A DNA stretch of 64,000 nucleotides, taken from the NCBI GenBank assembly GCA_023384675.1, contig JAHDVK010000017.1, positions 1 through 64,000 on the forward strand, written 5' to 3'. The notes beneath the pieces were generated by a model. That model ran no database searches, was not told the origin of the DNA, and saw only the letters and a program-made list of their open reading frames with translations. The position numbers were made by a program, and so were the translations under genes. Origin of the DNA: Bryobacteraceae bacterium (lineage in GTDB: Bacteria; Acidobacteriota; Terriglobia; Bryobacterales; Bryobacteraceae). Each line of letters opens with the position of its first letter. The first letter of the stretch is position 1. Below, piece after piece: positions 26,939 through 36,816 of this stretch.

Positions 26939-28291
26939 TTATCCGCGGGTCATCACGAGCGAGGGTTCGAGCAGGTAGGGAGCGACCCAGCCGCAGAGGT
27001 TGCTGAGCGGCAGCACGCTTTCATCGAGCCGGATGCCGAGGGCGTCGCGCATCCAAGCGCGGCGGGCCCGGCAGCGGTGGAGGAGGCCCGGGTCGAGATT
27101 AGACTGCAGCGCTTCGTCCGCGATCAGGTAGCCGTCCTCCATGCGCGTGGAGTAGAGGTCTGGATGCGAGGGGATCACGTCGGCCTGCAGCACCATTCCG
27201 CTGCGCAGGGGCACATCGGAGCCGGCCCACACGGGCGAGGAGATCCATTCGTCGAAGCCGATGAGGTGGCCGGCGTTCAGGAAGACGTGGAAGCGGTCCG
27301 AGGGCAGGCGGTCGTGGATTGCCGCGTGGAGCGCGCCGCCGGGGGCGCCGGGCTTCAGCAGTTCGAACCATGCCGCCATGGCATCGAAGTAGGGCTGGAC
27401 GAAGTGTTCGACGTAGCCTTCGGCTTCGGCGGGCAGGCCCTTCGCACCGGCGGCGACCCAACCGCAGCGGCAGACGTTCGCGCCCCAATAGCAGATGCCG
27501 GCGGAGAAGCGCCCGCCGCGCGTGATGCGTTCGCCGCGCGCGCTGGCGAGGGAAACGCGGTTCTCGCCGCATTTGAGGGTCATGTGACAGCCGAGCGGAA
27601 CGCCGTTGTATCCGGCGCGGCGGAGCAGGTCGTGGTCGAGCGCGCCGGGTTCGATGGCTTCGATGATGCGGCGCAAGCCGTCGCTGGCGAGCGTGTTGGT
27701 CCATTCGAAGAAGGCGATCTCTTCGGGGTCCGCGGTGGTGCGGACGCCGTCCCGCGCATCGCTGAACCAGCCTGCCGCCGAGGTGACATTCTCGAAGCCG
27801 CAGGCGAAGCGGACGGCGTCCACGAGGTAGCTGGGCGCGTCGATCTGGTGGGGTTGCGGGTAATCCTTCCAGCCTGCGAAGGCGATGCGGGCGTGGGCGT
27901 CGAGGCCCTCGTCCTGGAAGATTTCGGCGAGGGCGCGCGAATCGCCGCGGGGCATATCGGGCAGGGAAAAGGGCTGGTAGCGTTCGATGCGCAGCGGCGC
28001 GGGTGAGGCGGGGGCGTAGTTGACGCACTCGTTGCCGAGCAGCAGTAGCGGATCGCGGCGGTCCGCTGGGAGAATCAACAGCGCCTCCTCGAAGCGCGGG
28101 TCGATGCCGGCGGCCCAGAGCAGGTTGGCGAAATGCTCGCGGTCGCCATAGACGAGCAGGTGGGTGAAGCCGTGGGCATGGAGGCGCGCGCGCAGGGTTT
28201 CGTGCCGCCCGGCATAGCGCGGGCGGCTAACGCGGAAGGGCGGCGGCGCGGCGGCGAGGCCAAAGCCGGGCCAGTTGAGTCGGGAGGGCAT
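26939..28291 (-). CDS. M24 (creatinase/aminopeptidase P) fold protein
   Basis: Protein of 450 residues with the pita-bread M24 architecture: an N-terminal creatinase-like domain (to about 170) and a C-terminal catalytic-type domain containing [25 protein letters not shown] and GYLIADE. The usual five metal ligands (D, D, H, E, E) are not all obvious: HLIGFDEW supplies a His, and the first Asp pair appears altered. It may therefore be a non-peptidase member. The ATG at 28291 is chosen for its GGAGGGCGGA ribosome site; another lies 12 bases upstream. It is divergent from glgX. Confidence 0.7.
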   Translation of the reverse strand: MPSRLNWPGFGLAAAPPPFRVSRPRYAGRHETLRARLHAHGFTHLLVYGDREHFANLLWAAGIDPRFEEALLILPADRRDPLLLLGNECVNYAPASPAPLRIERYQPFSLPDMPRGDSRALAEIFQDEGLDAHARIAFAGWKDYPQPHQIDAPSYLVDAVRFACGFENVTSAAGWFSDARDGVRTTADPEEIAFFEWTNTLASDGLRRIIEAIEPGALDHDLLRRAGYNGVPLGCHMTLKCGENRVSLASARGERITRGGRFSAGICYWGANVCRCGWVAAGAKGLPAEAEGYVEHFVQPYFDAMAAWFELLKPGAPGGALHAAIHDRLPSDRFHVFLNAGHLIGFDEWISSPVWAGSDVPLRSGMVLQADVIPSHPDLYSTRMEDGYLIADEALQSNLDPGLLHRCRARRAWMRDALGIRLDESVLPLSNLCGWVAPYLLEPSLVMTRG

Positions 28292-28340
28292 TCCGCCCTC
28301 CATTGTCGCCCGCCGCGGGCTGCGGATACACTGTGAGCTT

Positions 28341-30464
28341 ATGCCGACGATCTGGCCAGGCCGCCCCTATCCGCTCGGTGCGGCCTGGGATGGGGAGGGA
28401 GTGAACTTCGCGCTCTTCTCCGAAAACGCGACCGGAGTGGAACTGTGCCTGTTCGACGAAGATGGAGGCCGGGAGACCGCCCGCATCCCGCTCACCGAAC
28501 AGACCGATCTTGTGTGGCACGGCTACGTCCCTGGCATCGGTCCCGGCCAGCTTTACGGCTACCGCGTTCATGGCCCCTACGAGCCTGCCGCCGGCCACCG
28601 CTTCAACTCAAACAAACTTCTGTTCGATCCGTACGCCAAGGCGATATCCGGCCGCGTGCAGTGGAGCGACATCGCCTTTGGCTACCGCGTAGGCGCGCCC
28701 GAGGGGGACCTGCTGCCCGACGATCGCGACTCGGCGCCGGCGCTGCCGAAGTGCGTGGTGGCCGATCCCCGTTTCGATTGGGAGGACGATCGCCGCCCCA
28801 ATATCCCCTGGCACGATGCCATCATCTACGAGACCCACGTAAAGGGCCTCACCATGCGCCACCCGGACGTGCCCGAGCACCTGCGTGGTACCTACGCGGG
28901 CCTTGCCTCGCCGGCGATCATCGAGCACTTCCGTTCGCTGGGCGTGACGTCGATTGAACTGCTCCCCGTCCACCATTTCATCAACGACCGCCAGCTGGTG
29001 GAGCGCGGACTCGTCAATTACTGGGGCTACAACTCGATCGGCTACTTCGCTCCCGAGTGCCGCTACAGCTCGGCCGGGGCCAACGGCGAGCAGGTCCAGG
29101 AGTTCAAGCAGATGGTGAAGGCGCTGCACCGGGTGGGCCTCGAGGTGATCCTCGACGTGGTGTATAACCACACTGCCGAGGGCAACCATTTAGGGCCCAC
29201 GCTCTGTTTCCGCGGCATCGACAACGCGAGCTATTACCGCCTCACCGCCGACCGCCGCTACTACATGGACTACACGGGCTGCGGCAATACGTTGAACATG
29301 ATGCACCCGCGCTCGCTGCAGCTCATCATGGACAGCCTGCGGTATTGGGTGACGGAGATGCGCGTCGATGGCTTCCGCTTCGACCTCGCCTCGGCTCTGG
29401 CCCGCGAGTTGCACGAAGTGGACCGCCTCGGAGCATTCTTCGACATCATCCACCAGGATCCGGTGATCAGCCAGGCGAAACTGATCGCCGAACCGTGGGA
29501 TCTCGGCGAGGGCGGCTATCAGGTGGGGAATTTTCCGCCTGGCTGGACCGAATGGAACGGCAAGTACCGTGACACGATGCGCGACTACTGGCGCGGCGCG
29601 GACAGCACCCTGCCCGAGTTCGCCTACCGCTTCACCGGCAGTTCGGACCTCTACCGTTCGAACGGCCGCCGGCCCGTGGCGAGCATCAACTTTGTCACCG
29701 CCCATGACGGTTTTCCGCTGCGGGATCTGGTCAGCTACAACGAGAAACACAACCGCGCCAACGGCGAAGACAACCGCGATGGCGAGAGCCATAACCGATC
29801 CTGGAACTGTGGCGCCGAAGGGCCAAGCGAGGATTCCGAGATCAACGCCCTGCGCGCCCGCCAGCAGCGCAATTTCCTGGTGACTCTGCTGCTGAGCCAG
29901 GGCGTTCCCATGTTGCTGGGCGGCGACGAACTCGGACGTACCCAGCAGGGTAACAACAACGCTTACTGCCAGGACAACGAGGTCTCCTGGTATGACTGGG
30001 AGAACGCCGACCGGGACCTGCTCGATTTCACGAGGCGCGTGATCGGTCTGCTGCGCGGCCATCCGAACTTCCGCCGCCGCCGCTGGTTCGAGGGCCGGGC
30101 CGTACACGGCAACGGGGACGAAGACATCGCCTGGCTGACGCCCGCCGGCAAGGAGATGACCCGCCATGACTGGGAACAGGCCTTCGCCAAGTCCGTCGGC
30201 GTCTTCCTGAATGGTCAGCGCATTCATTCGCCCGGGCCGCGCGGCGAGCAGATCGAGGACGACAGCTTCCTGCTGCTGTTCAACGCGCACCATGGGCCAA
30301 TGAACTTCAAGCTGCCGACCCGCTGGGGCAAGAGCTGGAAAGTGCTGCTCGACACCTTCGAGCCGGGGCGCGAGAATCGGACTTTGCGCGCGGGACGGAA
30401 TGCGCCGGTAGGGCCGCGGGCGGTGGTCGTCCTGCAGATGACCCGCCCGGCGCACACCTTCTGA
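28341..30464 (+). CDS. glgX: glycogen debranching enzyme GlgX
   Basis: Protein of 707 residues, normal for GlgX/TreX isoamylase-type debranchers. It opens with [20 protein letters not shown] (split CBM48 strand) and has the GH13 signatures: [10 protein letters not shown] (region I), [11 protein letters not shown] with the nucleophile Asp (II), [11 protein letters not shown] with the acid Glu (III) and [10 protein letters not shown] (IV). It removes alpha-1,6 branches left after phosphorylase action on glycogen. The ATG at 28341 is chosen; an earlier start in the divergent spacer would add unrelated residues. No glycogen synthase or branching gene is nearby. Confidence 0.96.
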   Translation: MPTIWPGRPYPLGAAWDGEGVNFALFSENATGVELCLFDEDGGRETARIPLTEQTDLVWHGYVPGIGPGQLYGYRVHGPYEPAAGHRFNSNKLLFDPYAKAISGRVQWSDIAFGYRVGAPEGDLLPDDRDSAPALPKCVVADPRFDWEDDRRPNIPWHDAIIYETHVKGLTMRHPDVPEHLRGTYAGLASPAIIEHFRSLGVTSIELLPVHHFINDRQLVERGLVNYWGYNSIGYFAPECRYSSAGANGEQVQEFKQMVKALHRVGLEVILDVVYNHTAEGNHLGPTLCFRGIDNASYYRLTADRRYYMDYTGCGNTLNMMHPRSLQLIMDSLRYWVTEMRVDGFRFDLASALARELHEVDRLGAFFDIIHQDPVISQAKLIAEPWDLGEGGYQVGNFPPGWTEWNGKYRDTMRDYWRGADSTLPEFAYRFTGSSDLYRSNGRRPVASINFVTAHDGFPLRDLVSYNEKHNRANGEDNRDGESHNRSWNCGAEGPSEDSEINALRARQQRNFLVTLLLSQGVPMLLGGDELGRTQQGNNNAYCQDNEVSWYDWENADRDLLDFTRRVIGLLRGHPNFRRRRWFEGRAVHGNGDEDIAWLTPAGKEMTRHDWEQAFAKSVGVFLNGQRIHSPGPRGEQIEDDSFLLLFNAHHGPMNFKLPTRWGKSWKVLLDTFEPGRENRTLRAGRNAPVGPRAVVVLQMTRPAHTF

Positions 30465-30521
30465 CCGGACCGTTTTTTTCGCGACGCCCCGCGACGGGGA
30501 TGCATCTATCTAGGAGTGGAT

Positions 30522-30628
30522 TAGTCCGATTTTATCTCTATGATAAATAATGGCCAAGAGTTCGGATCTCTGGCTTGACCTGGTCTTGATCGAATGGTAC
30601 CTTATCATAGAGGACCGAAATAGTCCGA
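30522..30628 (+). promoter_or_regulatory. probable IscR operator and promoter region of the isc operon
   Basis: Upstream of iscR, CTCTATGATAA (30536-30546) and its exact reverse complement TTATCATAGAG (30602-30612) form an inverted repeat 55 bases apart. In addition TAGTCCGA occurs as a direct repeat at 30522-30529 and 30621-30628, flanking the first. A TTGACC (30575-30580) with TACCTT 17 bases downstream could be the promoter, overlapped by the second arm. The region is AT-rich in a GC-rich genome. Autoregulation by the Rrf2 protein encoded just downstream is the natural reading, by analogy with known iscR promoters. Confidence 0.6.
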
Positions 30629-30629
30629 G

Positions 30630-31100
30630 ATGCTGAAACTGACGAAAAAAGCGGACTACGGGCTGATCAGCCTGAAGCACCTGGCGATGAGGCGGGACAG
30701 TGGGGCCTCGAGCGCGAAGGAGATGTCGGAGGCGTACCGGATACCTCTGCCGATTCTGGCGAAGGTGCTGCAAAAGATGGTGAGGGAAGGGTTTCTGGTC
30801 TCCGAGCAGGGCACCAATGGGGGTTACCGGCTGGCGCGCGACCCGGCGACGATCACGACACTGGAAGTGATTCGGGCGATTGACGGACCGATCATTCTCA
30901 CATCGTGCTTCAACGACCACGGCGAGTGCGATCTGTCGGACGACTGCACGGTGCGCGAGCCGCTGCGCAAGGTGCATGAAGGTATTCTGCGGCTGTTGGA
31001 CAGCATTACTATTTCAGACTTAATGGACGAGACGGGGACGTCCGGGGCGGTGGAGCCGCCCCGGGCGTTCGCATCCGGGCTGACGGTCCTGCGGAGTTAG
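30630..31100 (+). CDS. iscR: Rrf2-family Fe-S regulator, IscR-like
   Basis: Protein of 156 residues with an N-terminal winged helix ([14 protein letters not shown], and TNGGYRLAR wing) and a cluster-binding loop with Cys93, Cys100 and Cys106. E. coli IscR has Cys92, Cys98 and Cys104 in the same place, with a [2Fe-2S] cluster. The spacing C-x6-C-x5-C differs by one residue from C-x5-C-x5-C. The C-terminal tail (about 40 residues) is Pro/Gly-rich. It heads the isc operon and starts 17 bases after the second operator arm, so it probably represses its own operon when holo. Gene symbol given by context and motif. Confidence 0.88.
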   Translation: MLKLTKKADYGLISLKHLAMRRDSGASSAKEMSEAYRIPLPILAKVLQKMVREGFLVSEQGTNGGYRLARDPATITTLEVIRAIDGPIILTSCFNDHGECDLSDDCTVREPLRKVHEGILRLLDSITISDLMDETGTSGAVEPPRAFASGLTVLRS

Positions 31101-31120
31101 AGGGAGAGTATTTGGACGCC

Positions 31121-32338
31121 ATGTTGAAATTCCCGATTTACCTGGACAATCACGCGACGACGCCGATGGACCCGCGCGTGTTCGAAGCGATGAAGCCGTT
31201 TTTCATCGAGCACTTCGGCAACGCCGCGAGCCGCAACCATGCTTTCGGCTGGGAGGCCGAAGAGGCCGTGGAGAAGGCGCGCAAGCAGTTGGCGGGGCTG
31301 GTTGGCGCGACCGCGAAGGAGATTGTTTTTACGAGCGGCGCCACCGAGTCGAACAATCTGGCGCTCAAGGGCGTCGCCGAGATGTATGCGCAGAAAGGCA
31401 ACCACATCATCACGGCGGCCACCGAGCATAAGGCTGTGCTGGATACGTGCAAGCGGCTCGAGAAGCACGGCGTGAAGGTGACCTATCTGCCGGTGCGCCC
31501 CGACGGGTTGGTCGATCTCGACATGCTGAAGGACGCCTTCACGGACAAGACGATTCTGGTGTCGATCATGTACGGGAACAACGAAATCGGCACGATTCAG
31601 CCGATACGCGAGATCGGCGCGCTGTGCCGCGAGCGCGGCGCGTTGCTGCACACGGATGCCACGCAGGCCGTGGGCAAGATCCCGGTGAACGTGATCGCGG
31701 ACAACATCGACCTGATGAGCTTCACGGGCCACAAAATGTACGGACCGAAGGGCGTGGGCGCCCTCTATGTGCGGCGCAAGAATCCGCGTGTGCAACTGAC
31801 CGCGCAGATGGATGGCGGCGGGCACGAGCGCGGCATGCGTTCCGGCACGCTGAACGTGCCCGGCATCGCGGGCTTCGGCGAGGCGGCGGCGATCGCGCAG
31901 GCGGAGATGGAGCAGGAGATGGCCCGGTCGCTCGCCTTGCGCCACAAGCTGCAGGCCGCCATCGAGGCCGAATTGGACGAGGTTTACATCAACGGCACGA
32001 TGGAGCACCGCCTGCCGCACAACCTGAATATCAGCTTCGCTTACGTGGAAGGCGAGAGCCTGCTGATGGGCATTAACGACATTGCCGTGTCTTCGGGTTC
32101 GGCCTGCACGTCGGCCACCCTGGAGCCAAGCTACGTTCTGAAGGCGCTGGGCGCCGGCGACGACCTCGCCCACTCCTCGATCCGGTTCGGCATCGGCCGG
32201 TTCACCACTGAAGAGGAGATCGATTACACGGCGGGCAAGATCATTGAAGTTGTGAAGAAGTTGCGGGAACTCTCGCCGCTGTACGAGATGGTGAAAGAGG
32301 GAATCGACCTCTCGAAGGTGGAGTGGACCGCTCACTAA
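31121..32338 (+). CDS. iscS: cysteine desulfurase IscS
   Basis: PLP enzyme of 405 residues that takes sulfur from cysteine as a persulfide and passes it to IscU. The motif [10 protein letters not shown] carries the PLP Lys205, and [12 protein letters not shown] carries the persulfide Cys329 on the flexible loop, numbering almost as in E. coli (206 and 328). The N-terminus [11 protein letters not shown] is typical. The ATG at 31121 is preferred; a TTG at 31112 behind AGGGAGAG is also possible and closer to that site. It lies 20 bases after iscR. Confidence 0.97.
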   Translation: MLKFPIYLDNHATTPMDPRVFEAMKPFFIEHFGNAASRNHAFGWEAEEAVEKARKQLAGLVGATAKEIVFTSGATESNNLALKGVAEMYAQKGNHIITAATEHKAVLDTCKRLEKHGVKVTYLPVRPDGLVDLDMLKDAFTDKTILVSIMYGNNEIGTIQPIREIGALCRERGALLHTDATQAVGKIPVNVIADNIDLMSFTGHKMYGPKGVGALYVRRKNPRVQLTAQMDGGGHERGMRSGTLNVPGIAGFGEAAAIAQAEMEQEMARSLALRHKLQAAIEAELDEVYINGTMEHRLPHNLNISFAYVEGESLLMGINDIAVSSGSACTSATLEPSYVLKALGAGDDLAHSSIRFGIGRFTTEEEIDYTAGKIIEVVKKLRELSPLYEMVKEGIDLSKVEWTAH

Positions 32339-32368
32339 AAATTAAAGGAAAAGGGGACGCAAATCGAC

Positions 32369-32776
32369 ATGGCATATTCCGACAAGGTTCTGGACCACTA
32401 CAACAATCCGCGCAACGTCGGCTCGCTCGACAAGAAGGACCCCGCCGTGGGGACTGGCCTGGTGGGCGCGCCCGAGTGCGGCGACGTGATGAAGCTGCAG
32501 ATCAAGGTGAACCCGGAAACGGGCGTCATCGAGGATGCGAAGTTCAAGACGTTCGGCTGCGGTTCCGCCATCGCCTCTTCCTCTCTGGCCACGGAGATGT
32601 TGAAGGGTAAGACGGTGGAGGAAGCGATGGCCATCAAGAACACCGAACTGGTGAACGAACTCAGCCTGCCGCCGGTGAAGATCCACTGCTCGGTGCTGGC
32701 CGAGGACGCCATCAAGGCGGCGATCCAGGATTACAAGGCGAAGGCGCCGGCGCCGGCGCCCGCGGCCACCGCCTGA
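32369..32776 (+). CDS. iscU: Fe-S scaffold protein IscU
   Basis: Scaffold of 135 residues on which the [2Fe-2S] cluster is assembled. The three cluster Cys and the Asp are present: APECGD (Cys and Asp), TFGCGSA and KIHCSVLAEDA. The LPPVK motif recognised by the HscA chaperone is intact. The C-terminus has a short Lys/Pro/Ala extension absent from E. coli IscU. Start ATG at 32369 follows AAGGAAAAGG. It sits between iscS and iscA, in the standard order. Confidence 0.97.
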   Translation: MAYSDKVLDHYNNPRNVGSLDKKDPAVGTGLVGAPECGDVMKLQIKVNPETGVIEDAKFKTFGCGSAIASSSLATEMLKGKTVEEAMAIKNTELVNELSLPPVKIHCSVLAEDAIKAAIQDYKAKAPAPAPAATA

Positions 32777-32850
32777 GCGCCTGGAGGGCGTAAGATAACG
32801 GTGGGGGTCGCGAACGGCCCCCCATGGGAACAAGGATTTTGGTGAAGGCA

Positions 32851-33177
32851 ATGCCCGCGATTGAAGTAACTCCGAAGGCGGTGGATAAGATCCGCTCCTC
32901 GTTCGAGAAGCAGGGAGTGCGGGGCGGCTTGCGTCTGGGCGTGCTGGGCGGCGGCTGCTCGGGACTCAGCTACCAGTTCAAATTCGAGCCGAAGCCGCGC
33001 GACACGGACCATGTTTTCGAGTTCGACGGAGTCCAGGTGTACGTGGACCCGAAGAGCATGGTATTCCTGGACGGCATGACGCTGGACTACAAGGAGTCGT
33101 TGATGCAGTCGGGCTTTGCGTTCGAGAACCCGCACGCGACCAAGAGCTGCGGCTGCGGATCATCGTTCTCGGCGTGA
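32851..33177 (+). CDS. iscA: A-type Fe-S carrier IscA
   Basis: Protein of 108 residues with the conserved cysteines in GGGCSGLSY and SCGCGSSF, which hold iron or a [2Fe-2S]/[4Fe-4S] cluster for transfer to target proteins. The ATG at 32851 is chosen because family alignment begins at IEVTPKA; an ATG at 32824 would add 9 residues without a ribosome site. Its stop overlaps the GTG of hscB (GTGA), giving translational coupling. Confidence 0.95.
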   Translation: MPAIEVTPKAVDKIRSSFEKQGVRGGLRLGVLGGGCSGLSYQFKFEPKPRDTDHVFEFDGVQVYVDPKSMVFLDGMTLDYKESLMQSGFAFENPHATKSCGCGSSFSA

Positions 33178-33866
33178 GCGAACTGCGCATTCTCGGCGAA
33201 CAGGCTCCGGCGGAGCATCCGCACTGCTGGCGGTGCGGCAACGGCCCCGCTCACGAGCACGCCGAGCCGGTTTCGCTTTTCTGTCAATTCTGCAATACGC
33301 TGCAGCCGCCGGTCGCCGATTACTTTTCTTTCTTCGACTTGCCCCGCCATTTATCCCTGGATTTGGCGGAATTGCAGCGTAAATTCTACGCTCTTTCGAG
33401 GCTGCTGCATCCGGACCGCTACACCCGGGCCGCTGAACGCGAACGCCGCTACTCACTCGAGGCCACGGCGATCCTGAACGATGGCTACCGGGTGTTGCGC
33501 GATCCCGTGGAGCGCGCCGAATACGTGCTGCGCGAAGCCGGTTTCGACATCGGCGAGCAGCGCACGCGCGATGTTCCGCCCGAGTTGCTCGAAGAGGTCT
33601 TCGAGTTCAACATGGCGTTGGATGAGCTGAAATCGGGCGATGAGACCGTGGTTCCGCAGTTGATGGAATCGCGCGCCTCTTTCGTCAGCTTGCTGGCGGA
33701 AATCGACCGGGAGTTGGACGCCCACTTCGCCGAGCATGACGGGGCGGCGGGGCGCGAAGCCAGGCGCGCGGTGCTCGAACGCATCCGCAAGATTTTGAAC
33801 CGGCGCCGCTACATCCGCAACCTGGTCGCCGAAGTGGACCGGCAGTTGACGGCTCAGGGCGCCTGA
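33174..33866 (+). CDS. hscB: J-domain co-chaperone HscB with N-terminal CxxC pairs
   Basis: Protein of 230 residues that brings IscU to HscA and stimulates its ATPase. The J domain (about 50-120) has the HPD motif in LLHPDRYT, followed by the three-helix HscB C-terminal domain. Ahead of it are CWRC and CQFC pairs (about residues 18-40), a zinc- or cluster-binding ribbon seen in eukaryotic HSC20 but not in E. coli HscB. The GTG start overlaps the iscA stop by 4 bases. Confidence 0.92.
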   Translation: MSELRILGEQAPAEHPHCWRCGNGPAHEHAEPVSLFCQFCNTLQPPVADYFSFFDLPRHLSLDLAELQRKFYALSRLLHPDRYTRAAERERRYSLEATAILNDGYRVLRDPVERAEYVLREAGFDIGEQRTRDVPPELLEEVFEFNMALDELKSGDETVVPQLMESRASFVSLLAEIDRELDAHFAEHDGAAGREARRAVLERIRKILNRRRYIRNLVAEVDRQLTAQGA

Positions 33867-33891
33867 GTTCAACCGGAATTTCAAGGGAATC

Positions 33892-35742
33892 ATGGGAACT
33901 TTTCAGATTGATTTTGGCGGAGCCGCGAACAAACGCATTGTCGGGATCGACCTCGGCACCACCAATAGCCTGGTGGCCTATCTCGACGGGGTGACGCCCA
34001 AGGTGATTCCTACGCCCGAGGGCGACAGGCTGGTCCCGAGTATCGTTTCCTACACGGACGAGGGTGTTTTCGTGGCCGGCGAGGCCGCGCGCGGTCTGCA
34101 GATTCAGCGGCCGGAGCGGACGGTCTATTCCGTCAAGCGGCTGATGGGCCGCGGCGTGGACGATGTGCGCGACGATCTCAAGCTGCTGCCGTTCCAGATC
34201 GCCGAAGGCAGCGAAAGCGTGATCCGGCTCGATCTCGGCGGCAAGCTGGTGACGCCGCCCGAGGTTTCCGCGCAGGTCCTGCTGGAGTTGAAGCGGAATG
34301 CCGAGGCTCACCTCGGCGAGGAGATCACGCAAGCCGTCATCACCGTTCCCGCTTACTTCAACGATGCCCAGCGGCAGGCCACGAAGGACGCCGGCCGCCT
34401 GGCGGGCCTCGAAGTGCTGCGCCTGGTAAACGAGCCCACCGCCGCCTCGCTCGCTTACGGGCTCGATAAGCGCAAGGAAGGCATTGTCGCCGTGTACGAT
34501 CTGGGCGGCGGCACGTTCGACATCTCGATTCTCCGGCTCCAGGAAGGCATTTTCGAGGTGCTCGCCACGAACGGCGACACCCGTCTCGGAGGCGACGATA
34601 TCGATGAACGCCTGATGGCGATCGCGCTCGAGGACATCGCTACCGAATGGGGCGAGAACCTGTCGGGCAATCTCGAAGCGGTGCAGACCATCCGGCGCGC
34701 GGTGATCGAGGCCAAGCATCAGTTGTCCACCCTGCCCAAGGTGGCGATCTCGGTGCGCTACGGCGGGCGCGTCTATCAACGCGAACTCACGCGCGAGCTG
34801 TTCGAGCAGCTCATTCAGGATATTGTCGAGCGCACCTTACAGCCCTGCCGCGAGGCGATGCGCGACGCCAACCTCACGCCCGAGCAGATCGACGAAGTCG
34901 TGCTGGTCGGCGGCTCCACGCGCATTCCGCTCGTCCGGAAAGCGGTCGAGGCCCTGTTCAAGACCAAGCCGCACACTGAACTGAACCCCGATGAGGTGGT
35001 CGCGCTCGGAGCCGCCGTGCAGGCGGCGATCCTCTCCGGCGACGTCCAGGACCAGTTGCTGCTCGACGTCACACCGCTGTCGCTTGGCATCGAAACCATG
35101 GGCGGCGTCGTCACCAAGCTGATTCACCGCAACTCAACCATTCCTGCCTCGGCCACCGAGACCTTCACCACTTCGGTGGACGGCCAGAAGAACGTGCTGA
35201 TCCACGTCCTGCAAGGAGAGCGCGAGCTGGTGAAGGACTGCCGCTCGCTGGCGCGTTTCGACCTGAAGGACATCGACCCGCTGCCCGCGGGCATGACCCG
35301 CATCGAAGTCCGCTTCCTGATCGACGCCAACGGAATTCTGAGCGTGACGGCCCGCGATTTGCGGACCGGCAGGCAGCAGAGCGTGGAGGTGAAGCCCTCC
35401 TACGGGCTCACCGATGAGCAGGTGGAACAGATGATCCGCGAGAGCTTCGAAAGGGCCGAGGAGGACTTCGCCGCCCGTCAGGTGCGCGAGGCCCGCGTCG
35501 AGGCCGACAATATCCTCTCCGCGGTCGAAAAGGCCCGCGCGAATGCGGCGTGGTTCGATCTGAGCGAGGAAGAGCGCGCCGCCGTGGATGCGGCCCTGAA
35601 CGGCCTCCAAATGGCCTACCATTCCGAGGATCACCGGCTGATTCTCGACCAGATCGAAAAGCTGGACGCGGCCACCCGCACCCTGGCCGAGTCCATGATG
35701 AACAGCGCCGTGCGCCAGGCACTGAAAGGAACGAAGATCTGA
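33892..35742 (+). CDS. hscA: Hsp70-class chaperone HscA
   Basis: Protein of 616 residues, the length of E. coli HscA. The ATPase domain has GIDLGTTNSLVA, YDLGGGTFDISIL and VGGSTRIPLV; the substrate domain starts near LLDVTPLSLGIETMGG. It releases clusters from IscU by binding LPPVK with HscB. A short N-terminal extension (GTFQIDFGGAANKR) precedes the fold. It is followed one base later by iscX; the ferredoxin gene normally found here is absent. Confidence 0.95.
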   Translation: MGTFQIDFGGAANKRIVGIDLGTTNSLVAYLDGVTPKVIPTPEGDRLVPSIVSYTDEGVFVAGEAARGLQIQRPERTVYSVKRLMGRGVDDVRDDLKLLPFQIAEGSESVIRLDLGGKLVTPPEVSAQVLLELKRNAEAHLGEEITQAVITVPAYFNDAQRQATKDAGRLAGLEVLRLVNEPTAASLAYGLDKRKEGIVAVYDLGGGTFDISILRLQEGIFEVLATNGDTRLGGDDIDERLMAIALEDIATEWGENLSGNLEAVQTIRRAVIEAKHQLSTLPKVAISVRYGGRVYQRELTRELFEQLIQDIVERTLQPCREAMRDANLTPEQIDEVVLVGGSTRIPLVRKAVEALFKTKPHTELNPDEVVALGAAVQAAILSGDVQDQLLLDVTPLSLGIETMGGVVTKLIHRNSTIPASATETFTTSVDGQKNVLIHVLQGERELVKDCRSLARFDLKDIDPLPAGMTRIEVRFLIDANGILSVTARDLRTGRQQSVEVKPSYGLTDEQVEQMIRESFERAEEDFAARQVREARVEADNILSAVEKARANAAWFDLSEEERAAVDAALNGLQMAYHSEDHRLILDQIEKLDAATRTLAESMMNSAVRQALKGTKI

Positions 35743-35743
35743 G

Positions 35744-35956
35744 ATGACGATTGAAATGACCTGGGGCGATTCCGAGGAAATCGGGATCGCCTTGTTCGAA
35801 AAGTATCCCGATATCGACCCGCTCACCGTGCGCTTCACGGATCTGCATAAGATGGTCTGTGAACTCGACGGGTTCGTCGACGACCCGGCGAAGTCCAACG
35901 AGGCCAAACTCGAAGCGATCCAGATGGCGTGGCACGAAGAGTACAACGACGAGTAG
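35744..35956 (+). CDS. iscX: IscX (Fe-S assembly regulator)
   Basis: Small acidic protein of 70 residues close to E. coli IscX (66 residues). It has the patterns WGDSEEIGIALFEKYPD and PLTVRFTDLHKMV, and a Glu/Asp-rich end, which bind iron and IscS. Starts one base after hscA and is overlapped at its 3' end by the next gene, so the whole block 30630-36741 is a single unit. Confidence 0.93.
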   Translation: MTIEMTWGDSEEIGIALFEKYPDIDPLTVRFTDLHKMVCELDGFVDDPAKSNEAKLEAIQMAWHEEYNDE

Positions 35957-36741
35957 GCTTCCTGCTGCTGGCGGCGGCCGCTTCCTGCTGGGCGGCGGAC
36001 CCGAAGGCTGCCGTCATTCTGCGTCAAGCCGCCGAAGCCGTGGCCAAGAACCGGCGCGAGGCGGCATTTTACATCTACCAGGAACGGATCCACGAACTCG
36101 AAATCCAGTGGGACGGCGAGGTTGTCGAAGGCGGCGAACTTGGCTACGAGGTCATCTTCGTCGAGGGCGAGACTTACCATAAGCGCGTCTCCGTGAATGG
36201 CAAGCCGCTGACGGGCCGCGCCGCCGAGGAGGAAGATCTCCGGCTGCGCAAGGTGACCGAATTTCGCCGCAATACGCCGCTCGAGGAACGCCGCCGGCGC
36301 TTCATCGCCGCCGAACGCACCCGGCTGCGCTTCGACGTCCGCACCATCGCGGAAAACCACCTGTCGCGGTTCGACCGGGAAGAGATTTGTCCTTCAGGCC
36401 CCTGTTTTGTGATCTCAGTGTGGCCGAAGCCCGGCACCAGGCGGCCCCGGCACGCCAGCGAATGGTCGTTGTCGCTGCGCGGCCACCTCTGGATCGACGC
36501 GGAAACCAGCCATCCCGTCCGCGCGGAACTGGAGCAGGCCTACGACGCCTTTACCCAACCCGAAGGCTCGAAATCGCGTTTCAAGTGGGAGCGCGTCGAG
36601 GGCGTGTGGCTGATTGAGAGCATCGTCTCGCGCATCGAAGTGGGTTCGCGGCGGGTGGCGGTTCGGGAATCCAGGCAGGAGTATTCCAACTACCAGCGCT
36701 TCCAGGCCGAATCGGTGCTGGTGTTCCCCGATTTCCCCTGA
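35929..36741 (+). CDS. hypothetical exported protein overlapping iscX
   Basis: Protein of 270 residues starting at a GTG (35929) inside the last codons of iscX, 28 bases overlapping. It has a basic leader (MARRVQRRV) and a hydrophobic stretch LLLAAAASCWA, with a likely signal peptidase site after it. The mature part has a regular alternation of beta strands and a late VEGVWLIESIVSRIEV, resembling outer-membrane lipoprotein-carrier-like or DUF beta sheets, but no family is assigned. Its place at the end of the isc operon may be a chance fusion of transcription units. Confidence 0.65.
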   Translation: MARRVQRRVGFLLLAAAASCWAADPKAAVILRQAAEAVAKNRREAAFYIYQERIHELEIQWDGEVVEGGELGYEVIFVEGETYHKRVSVNGKPLTGRAAEEEDLRLRKVTEFRRNTPLEERRRRFIAAERTRLRFDVRTIAENHLSRFDREEICPSGPCFVISVWPKPGTRRPRHASEWSLSLRGHLWIDAETSHPVRAELEQAYDAFTQPEGSKSRFKWERVEGVWLIESIVSRIEVGSRRVAVRESRQEYSNYQRFQAESVLVFPDFP

Positions 36742-36816
36742 TTCGCGCGTGGATCTGCTACACTAAAAAAGTTGCCGTGCCCAGCCCGGGCGCGGCCTTC
36801 TCAATAGGACACAATC

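Noticed and set aside
25937-28006. Open frame of 689 codons on the plus strand opposite hemB and the M24-fold gene
   Set aside because: It is antisense to two well-supported genes and has the composition of a reverse reading; no motif found.
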